From Ostrinia nubilalis (lineage: Eukaryota; Arthropoda; Insecta; Lepidoptera; Crambidae): a stretch of DNA of 64,000 bases. The stretch lies in the NCBI RefSeq assembly GCF_963855985.1, contig NC_087093.1:12291001-12355000 (forward strand), written 5' to 3'. Each line of letters opens with the position of its first letter. The stretch's first letter is position 1. The notes beneath the pieces are model-generated. The model was not told the DNA's origin, did no database searches, and saw only the letters and a list, made by a program, of their open reading frames with translations. Of this stretch, positions 57,423-64,000 are shown one piece after another. A program made the translations under genes and the position numbers.

Positions 57423-59032
57423 ATGTCTACGGGAGTGTCTTTTGGTGTTCTTTCCACATTCGACCACTTGTCACAGGAGTGGAACAGCTATAAATCGCGA
57501 TTAAATCAATGGTTTATTGCGAACGACATAACCGTTGAAACGGACAAGGCGACAGTCAAGCGGAGGGCGATTTTGTTAACGTCATTAAGTGAATCAACTT
57601 TCAAGCTAGCAAGTGATCTGGCATTACCCCATAAGGTAGAAGAATTGAATTATGAGGCAATTGTGAAGCTCCTAGATGACCATTTCACACCCAAAAGAAT
57701 TGGATTTGCCGAAAAATCAAACTTCTACTCTGCATCACAGCGTCCAGGGGAAAGTCACACTCAATGGGCGGCCAGAATCAGAGGATTGGCAGCACACTGT
57801 GCTTTTAAAAACTTGGAGGAGGCCTTGCTTGATAAATTTATCATGGGCATGGCAGCGGGACACGAGCGGGACAAACTGTTCGCGCAGGATCAGCAGCAGC
57901 TAACCCTCGCGAAAGCCATCGACCTGGCAGAGAGCGTGCGCTGCGCACGCCAGGCCTCGGCGCTGGCAGTGCCGAGCGCAGGCGGCGCCGGCACAGCGGG
58001 CCCGGATGCAGTGTTCAACATCACCAAGAAGGCAAAGTGTAGTGTGTGCGGTTTTACAAACCATAGGGCCGATCAGTGTCGTTTCAAAAATTACAAATGC
58101 AAAAAGTGTAATTCTAAAGGTCATTTGCGTAAAATGTGTCCTAACGGGGACAAAGTGAAATACGTTAATGAAGGTAACGTGGACGACGGAGACGACGGTA
58201 AGTTTTTTTATAATATTCGGTGTTTAAAGGGGAAACCGATGACTGAAAAAGTAATTATCGGTAGTTTGGTTTTAGAGTTCGAAATCGATAGCGGGTCCGC
58301 CGTTAGCGTAATGTCAGAAAAAACCTATACATCAAATTTTAAGGAGTTACCGTTGTCAGTCACAAACAAGAAGTTGCTTAGCTATACAGGAGAACACATA
58401 GAAACAATCGGAGTGGTATCGTTGCCTGTAACATACAGCGGGCGCACACGCACATTGAATGTGTATGTAGTGCGCTCAGGCGGCCCGCCGCTGCTGGGCC
58501 GCGATTTTATTCGCGAGTTTAGTTTAGAGCTGACGCCTGCGCCGGTACACGCGCTGTACGCGCAAGCGCCGCCGCAAGGCGGGAATGAGATCGTTGAACA
58601 GCTGACCGACATGTTCCCTAAAGTTTTTTCAGGCAATCTCGGTTCTTTTAACAAGTACACAATTAACTTGCGTTTAAAACCGGACGCCAAACCAATTTTT
58701 ATTAAAGCTAGACCGGTACCCTACGCGTTAAAGGATAAAATTGATAAAGAACTCGATCGATTATTATCTCTGGGTATTTTAAAACCTGTCGAGCACTCTG
58801 AATATGCTTCGCCAGTCGTGCCGGTTTTAAAAAAGGACGGAAGCATCCGATTATGTGCGGATTATTCCATTACAATAAATAAACAATTGGTGGTCGATCA
58901 ATACCCTTTACCGACAGTAAATGATCTGTTAACTAAATTGCACGGCGGCGTGCAATTCAGTAAAATTGACTTATCTATGGCATATAATCAATTTATTCTA
59001 GATTCAAGTTCGCAGGGCTTAACGTGCATCAA
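57423..59032 (+). pseudogene. Gypsy gag-protease-RT (5' part), truncated by insertion
   Basis: The preferred start is ATG 57423 (MSTGVSFGVLSTF); an upstream extension of the frame enters the LTR. Gag occupies about residues 1-200. Two zinc knuckles follow at about 205-240 (CSVCGFTNHRADQC and CKKCNSKGHLRKMC), then protease EIDSGSAVSVMS (Asp at about residue 289), then the RT start with IRLCADYSITIN and KIDLSMAYNQF. The frame leaves homology at 59032, where a retroposon tail begins, and stops at 59061-59063. No other damage is seen in this half. Confidence 0.9.
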
Positions 59033-59535
59033 AGTCAAAGTCAAAATTTCTTTATTTGTTTAGACTAATAAATAGTTCTTACAAATCGTCATTTTGCTCT
59101 TAAGGAGCCTCTACATGTCTCATAATCTTTTTACCCTACCAGCGCTTCGAGACCAACATTTGGCAAGTGCTGAGAAGAAGCGCCGCAACAAACTCAGTCA
59201 CCACTGTCTGCCGGTTAATATAAATAAATAGAAATAGCAGTAGTAGGTACATTCGATTCAGGAGCAGTTCACTGAATTTACCATGCATTCTTGTATAGTG
59301 TATCTTATAAGAATGGGTATACAAAATTGCGTGGTATATTAAACAAGGTAGTGACGTGCTAATATCTAGACTTACAGATTACATACTTAAATACTTGTAG
59401 AAATGACTCGCATACATAAGTTGGAATAACTTGGATTGACCAGTCCCCGAAAGCAGCGCCTGTTCACAGACATGACGAGTGAACCAGCCATCGCTTCACT
59501 CGACCATATTAGAGGGAATGTAACGACCCGCCTCA
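59033..59535 (-). mobile_element. Retroposon 3' fragment inserted in gypsy RT
   Basis: The 503-bp insertion is flanked by CATCAA (59027-59032 and 59536-59541). On the minus strand it ends in TTTGACTTTGAC-type repeats, a microsatellite tail of a LINE or SINE. An internal text (AGCGCCGCAACAAACTCAGT on +) is one I recall from common lepidopteran retroposon 3' regions. It shifts the gypsy frame and adds stops. Confidence 0.75.
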
Positions 59536-60917
59536 CATCAATACCCACCGTGGCCTATTTAATTTCACTCGTTTGGTGTTCGGTTTAACAAGCGCACCTG
59601 CTATCTTTCAGCGCGCGATGGAGTGTTTACTTTCTGGCATAGACGGTATTATCTTCCTATTAGACGATATTTTAATTACTGGAGTCAATACTATTCAGCA
59701 CAGAGAAAGGTTAATAGCAGTGTTACAACGGCTAAATGATGCCGAGTTAACAGTACAATTAAGTAAATGCGAATTTTTCAAAGATGAGATTGCATACCTA
59801 GGGCACACCATAGATAAAAACGGAGTTAGGAAATCGCCCGATAAAGTGAAGGCTATTTTACAAGCACCTAAACCGACAAATGTGTCGCAGTTGCAGTCTT
59901 TCCTAGGGCTTACTAATTACTATCGTAACTTTGTCCCGGACGCGTCATCTATACTAAGTCCACTGTATATGTTTTTAAATAAAAATGCCAAATGGGAGTG
60001 GACCAGTATACATGACGATGCGTTTGAGCGTATAAAAAAAATTTTAGCGTCCGATAATACTTTGGCTCACTTTGATCCAAACGCTAAGATAATACTATCA
60101 GTGGATGCTTCGCCGACCGGGCTGGGGGCTGTGCTCTCTCAAGTAGGCAATGATGGTTTAGAAAGACCAATATCTTACGGCTCTCGTACGTTGTCGTCGG
60201 CGGAAAAAAATTACGCACAAATACAAAAAGAAGCGACGGCTATTATCTTTGGCGTACGACGTTTCCACCAGTACCTGTACGGTAGGTCAGAGCCTTTTAT
60301 ATTACGAACAGACCACAAGCCCCTGTTGGCCATATTTGGACCCCATAAGGGCATTCCAGAGATATCAGCTAACCGCCTACAAAGGTACGCTATATTTTTG
60401 GCTGCGTATAACTATGCTATAGAGTTTATAGGTAGTAAGCAAAACACGGCGGACTATCTATCGCGGGCGTGCGCGGAGACCGAGCCGGCGGCGCCGGACG
60501 AGCTGGCGGAGTGCGGAGACCGCGCTACTTATGTCAACTTCGTGGTTGATGGCGACTTACCGGTGACGCTAAACGAGATGCGCCGCGAAACAGCTAATGA
60601 CGTCACCATGTCGACCGTTATGCAATACGTTTTAAAAGGTTGGCCTAGAAAAATAGTTGACTCGGAGTTAAAACCTTTTTTCAATTGTCGGTCTCAGCTG
60701 TCTTTCGAAAATGGTATTTTAATGCGTGGACATAAAGTTATCATACCCCCGTCGTTACAAGAGAGCGTATGTAGGGAACTACACAGTTCGCATTTCGGTG
60801 TGGTAAAAATGAAGGCGGAGGCGCGCAGGCGGCTGTGGTTCCCGGGCGTGGACGCGGCGCTGGAGCGGCTGGCGCGCGCCTGCGCCGTGTGCTGCGCGCT
60901 GCGCCCCGCGCCGCCGC
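59536..60917 (+). pseudogene. Gypsy RT (3' part), RNase H and integrase N-terminus
   Basis: The frame resumes with INTHRG and FGLTSAPAIFQRAME, followed by the RT catalytic block FLLDDILITG, where the usual Tyr of YxDD is Leu but both Asp remain. Next are the connection (SFLGLTNYYRNFVP), RNase H (LSVDASPTGLGAVLSQ and RTDHKPLL), and the integrase zinc finger (LHSSHFG with CAVCCALRP). It is cut at about 60917 by the next insertion. The ORF is otherwise open. Confidence 0.88.
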
Positions 60918-61646
60918 CACAGAATACATAATAGTAGCAACAGAAATTGCACTCCTTTGTGTAGGATCAGATGCCGACATTTTAACGGTAATAATAATAA
61001 TGCAAAATACCCAACGCACATGGTGCATTCGAAATCGCACCTTACTACTACGCTCACAAGAGCGCATTTTTTTTGTGTTTATAATTGATCTACGTCACCG
61101 CTCAAGCGTCAGGGTTGTATGAGCAAAGTAAAATAAATAAAAACTTAATTTTAAGAAGCATTTATTGTATTTACGATTAGAACGAACGAATCTAGTGGAG
61201 TTTGTATAATCGTACCATCTCTAAAGTACCTATTAATAAACTTCAGTGTTGCGATAATTCGATATTAAACAAACAGTTTTAAAAGGTGTAGTGTCGGAAA
61301 ATAGACACGGTGAAGTAAAGTTAATGTTTTTATTAGCTAAAATAATTTTTTTGCTATAGTTTTTTGTCATAAGTATTTCAAAATAATTTATTATTTAAAA
61401 AGTGTATTTTTTTTTATTATTTAAATCACTACAGTTAATTATGATTCCTAAATATTACAATTTTTCATTAATGAAGAATAACAGTGCTGTTGGAACAATA
61501 AACCTTGATTGAGACTATGATCGACCGAGCGTGTATAGATACGCGTGTGCAAACAGGCGCGTGGCGGCCCGGACTGATTTGCAACTTGAAGTTGTCGCGC
61601 GCTGTAGGTAATTATCTCGGCCGGCATAGGCGAGTGACGGAGGCCT
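60918..61646. mobile_element. Unidentified ~729-bp insertion in gypsy integrase
   Basis: Integrase homology stops at LRPAPP and resumes at PHAPLAPWPVPPQPFYR. Between them is mostly AT-rich sequence unlike gypsy. GCCGCCGC flanks it (60910-60917 and 61647-61654), compatible with an 8-bp target duplication, although the host sequence there is itself GCC-rich. I see no terminal inverted repeats, poly-A tail or open frame with known motifs. Confidence 0.6.
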
Positions 61647-62661
61647 GCCGCCGCACGCGCCGCTCGCGCCGTGGCCCGTGCCGCCGCAGCCGTTTTACCG
61701 TATACATGTAGACCTCCTGGGTCCGTTTCACGGGTACGTCTTTTTAGTTATCGTTGACGCTTTTAGCAAATGGGTAGAATGTTATGACGTATCCTCGACG
61801 TACAATTCAAATGCTATAATTAATAAATTGTACGACATGATGTCGCGGTTTGGAATCCCACATACATTGGTGAGTGACAACGGTACCTCTTTTACCTCTG
61901 CGGAATTCAAACAATTTTGTGTACTAAACGGAATTAAACACGCATTATCCCCTGTTTATCACCCAGCAAGCAACGGGCAAGCCGAGTCGTATGTTAAAAT
62001 AGTAAAAAAGGGGATTAAGAGTTTGATTTTAGAAGGTTGCAATAAAAAAAATATTCAAAATAAAATAGCTAAACTTTTATTTGACTACAGGAACTCTAAA
62101 AACAGTACTACTGATAAAACACCCGCGGAGTTAGTTTACGGACGCACTTTGCGATCTCGCTTAGATTTAATTGACCCGTCTGCACCGTCTCCATCGTCCA
62201 CAGACCTCACTGACACAATCGTGCGTAATCAGTCCTTACAGGCTAAATATTATAAAGGTACTAACAGAGTAGACTTTAAAGAAAATGATAAAGTGTGGAT
62301 AACTAAGAACATTAACGTTAAAAACTTTTCCTGGGTTGAAGGTGTTATATTAAAGAAAACAGGCAATGTAACATATTTGATATATGTACCAAAGTTGAAT
62401 GCAAACGTCACAAGACACATTGATCAAATAAGAAGACGTTGGAGCCAGTCGCCAGACAACCACCATGACTGGGACCCCGACGTGGTGCCCGACGTGCCGC
62501 GGGGGGAGGATGGCGCGCCGGCGCCGAGCGGCCCGGGCCCGAGCGCGGCCTCGCCCGCCACCCCCACGGACCACGACCAGGTGGTGACTCGCAGGCGACA
62601 GGCAATAAGTCCAATATTCTCCACACCAACGTCGGACCAGGATAGTGTTTGCGATGACTGA
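61647..62661 (+). pseudogene. Gypsy integrase core and C-terminus
   Basis: The frame re-enters at 61648 (PPHAPLAPWP) and is open to the stop at 62659-62661. Catalytic residues are present: Asp in YRIHVDLLGPF, Asp in LVSDNGTSFTS, Glu in NGQAESYVKIVKKG. A conserved RNSKNSTTDKTPAELVYGR block follows, then a C-terminal tail that is Pro/Ala-rich around 62480-62570. The catalytic triad is intact even though the protein is separated from its N-terminus. Confidence 0.88.
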
Positions 62662-62738
62662 CTGTTGTCATGATTTAGGTTGTAATGTATATTTATTATT
62701 AGGTATTACTATGTACTTCTTCTGTAATTCCTTAGCTT

Positions 62739-62750
62739 AAGGGGAAGGGA
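62739..62750 (+). promoter_or_regulatory. Polypurine tract of the gypsy element
   Basis: AAGGGGAAGGGA lies directly before the 3' LTR, in the position of the plus-strand primer. Confidence 0.8.
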
Positions 62751-62882
62751 TGTTAGATATAAGCATCTATAGGCGCGGGCTGCGACCCGCCCGCGGCCAT
62801 CTTTCGAATAAAACAGTGTGCATGTGACTTGCTTGTTTGATTGACGTGCGACGTATCGCCCCTTCCTACCAAATACCTAACA
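62751..62882 (+). repeat. Gypsy 3' LTR
   Basis: 132 bp, identical by eye to 57256-57387. Confidence 0.92.
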
Positions 62883-62887
62883 ATGGC

Positions 62888-63059
62888 CTTCAGTAGGTCG
62901 ATGATTTTCGGCGGGACACCAATGTCAGCTCGTCGCGACCATATACTTGCCCACTTCAGCGTATCAAAGGCTTTTTCAAAGTCTACAAAGGTTAGGTAGA
63001 CTTCCCTTTGCCATTCTGATGCCTGCTCCAAAATGATACGCAAAGTATTGATCTGGTCG
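62888..63059 (-). pseudogene. RTE LINE reverse transcriptase, 5' segment
   Basis: On the minus strand the translation reads DQINTLRIILEQ, then VYLTFVDFEKAFDTLKW and IIDLLKA, ending where the gypsy duplication begins. The reading frame continues exactly at 57255 on the other side of the gypsy element once one duplication is discounted. Confidence 0.85.
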
Positions 63060-63070
63060 GAATAAGAGTT

Positions 63071-63815
63071 AATCATAATAAAAAGACTCGCATTACTTAT
63101 TACAAATTAATTCAAGCCTACTACTTACTCAGTCAGACAAACTACAAAGTGTAGTGATATCAATTAGTGTTACCAACCTGGGAATCGAACCCTAACCTCT
63201 AGCGTACCGAAATTCCCAACTACAAGACCAAAGTAGCTGAAGTAGCTCAACTGCATTAATTGTGCATTAAGTAAAAAAACATTAATTGCTTGACACATAA
63301 CCTTTCCAATCCATTTGGAAGCCAGTTTGTTATATTTATCTTCAAGTTAAGTTTTTATTTTTGTCAAATGAAATCACTTTTAATCTCTTTGCCAAATTTA
63401 TGTAGTGCAGATGTTTGCATGCCATTTTATGACTTGTGAGTGCACTTTAATCGTCTCAGATCGTAAAATTTCGGCGATTTAAAAGACACCATCTGCGCAG
63501 TGTCATTTTGACCTTAAGATAACACGAAAAAGGACTAAATCTTAAATATGCAATTCATTATTTATGTACACTATCATGGTCACCATGGTCAACTTGTTCT
63601 TCAGTGGTTGGGTTTTTATTGGCCGTCAAGCTGTAGATCCTGGCTACATATCAGTTGCAGCTGTGGGAACGAGAGGTGGGAACAGTCCCGTATCAAGGTA
63701 TAAATAAATAGGATCCAGAGTTGGACGTTAAAGAATATGAAAGGAGTCAATGATTGATATGTATTATGTCATTGTTTACTATAAACACTCACTACACTAC
63801 TATAGTTATGCCATC
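63071..63815. other. Intergenic, possible tRNA-derived SINE trace
   Basis: At 63174-63235 the minus strand reads GTAGTTGGGAATTTCGGTAC ... GGTTAGGGTTCGATTCCCAG, in which GGTTCGATTCC matches a Pol III B box. This could be the head of a tRNA-derived SINE, but I see no complete A box or tail. The rest has no recognised content. Confidence 0.35.
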
Positions 63816-63989
63816 TTTCCCTTTCGAACCGAAAGATGTCTTCTGGACAAAGGCCTCCACCAAGAATTTCCACAATGACCAGCCTGCATTGCCCGCATCC
63901 AAGCGTTTCTCGCAACCTTCGACGTTTTCGGTCCACCGATTGAATTCAAGTGATAAGTCAAATAACAAAATGTCCAAGCATATTTAGTT
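63816..63989 (-). pseudogene. Divergent RTE LINE 3' end
   Basis: On the minus strand the translation includes NRWTENVEGCEKRLDAGNAG and WKFLVEAFVQKTSFG, matching the RWTDD...W...GEAFVQQWTSFG terminus of the plus-strand RTE copies. It is a short, divergent fragment. Confidence 0.55.
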
Positions 63990-64000
63990 ATTTATTTTTG

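Larger units (their letters stand above)
57256..62882 (+). mobile_element. Ty3/gypsy retrotransposon, Mag-like, with two insertions
   Basis: This plus-strand element has 132-bp LTRs that are identical by eye and a 5-bp target duplication ATGGC (57251-57255 and 62883-62887). Order: LTR, primer site, gag with two zinc knuckles, protease, RT, RNase H, integrase, polypurine tract, LTR. Very short LTRs and paired knuckles fit the Mag lineage first known from Bombyx. There is no envelope gene. A 503-bp insertion breaks RT and a roughly 729-bp insertion breaks integrase. Without them the element would be about 4.4 kb. Confidence 0.92.
56259..63059 (-). mobile_element. 5'-truncated RTE-type LINE split by a gypsy element
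   Basis: The element lies on the minus strand and is flanked by an exact 11-bp duplication GAATAAGAGTT (56248-56258 and 63060-63070). Its own sequence is 56259-57255 plus about 62888-63059, roughly 1.17 kb. The rest is the gypsy insertion. The 3' end reads ACATAGGACCATAAGTCAAG, then TAAGTCAA, a typical RTE terminus. The 5' end starts inside the RT domain. Confidence 0.88.

Noticed and set aside
60741..61122. Arg/Ala-rich frames on both strands around the gypsy zinc finger
   Set aside because: They are shadows of the GC-rich integrase N-terminus and run into the unrelated insertion.
62350..62671. Minus-strand Gly/Arg/Ala-rich frames
   Set aside because: They are antisense to the Pro/Ala-rich integrase tail; no motif and no conservation argument.
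1..64000. CRISPR array, operons, riboswitches or other prokaryotic systems
   Set aside because: The window has spliced genes, eukaryotic retrotransposons and MITEs. The regular repeats found are microsatellites, a minisatellite and transposon arms, not spacer arrays.

Overview
The window is from an insect nuclear genome, almost certainly a moth or butterfly. It is AT-rich, has GT-AG introns, and carries repeat families I recognise from Lepidoptera: Lep1/Helitron-like ends, RTE LINE 3' ends, short hAT- and Harbinger-like MITEs, and BEL/Pao and Mag-like Ty3/gypsy retrotransposons. I see no prokaryotic gene organisation.

One host gene is clear: the 3' half of headcase (hdc, vertebrate HECA) on the + strand, in three coding exons (2961-3149, 5778-5966, 6484-6654). 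The upstream exons with the start and N-terminal domain lie left of the window. The annotated-type stop TAA at 6652-6654 is followed, in the same frame, by 135 GC3-rich sense codons ending in TAA at 7060-7062. A perfect 10-bp RNA hairpin begins 8 nt after the first stop, and a 6-bp lower stem can form flush with it. Drosophila headcase is a known stop-codon readthrough gene, so this is strong sequence evidence for the same recoding event in a lepidopteran. Just upstream of the middle exon, its acceptor and first codons are duplicated with the AG destroyed.

From about 9 kb to the right end I find no convincing host gene apart from one unassigned 57-codon coding-like stretch (33265-33435, minus). 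The rest is intergenic sequence with layered transposons. 15.6-16.5 kb: a Harbinger-like MITE holding a LINE tail, and a hAT MITE. 17.77-24.30 kb: a BEL/Pao retrotransposon with LTRs identical by eye and a 5-bp target duplication, but a frameshift in integrase. 28.1-31.2 kb: a 5'-truncated, frameshifted non-LTR element on the minus strand. 40.9-43.2 kb: a hAT shell containing an RTE LINE containing an 824-bp element whose two arms are inverted arrays of about 16-bp degenerate repeats. 45.9-55.1 kb: six copies of one 120-bp MITE, three of them head to tail and one split by a hAT MITE with an exact 8-bp duplication. 50.2-51.7 kb: a large foldback element around a C-rich minisatellite. 56.25-63.07 kb: a three-level nest, in which a 5'-truncated RTE LINE with an 11-bp duplication is split by a Mag-like gypsy element with identical 132-bp LTRs and a 5-bp duplication, which is itself split by two further insertions.

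All family names rest on recall of motifs and on target duplications read directly from the sequence; no database search was possible.
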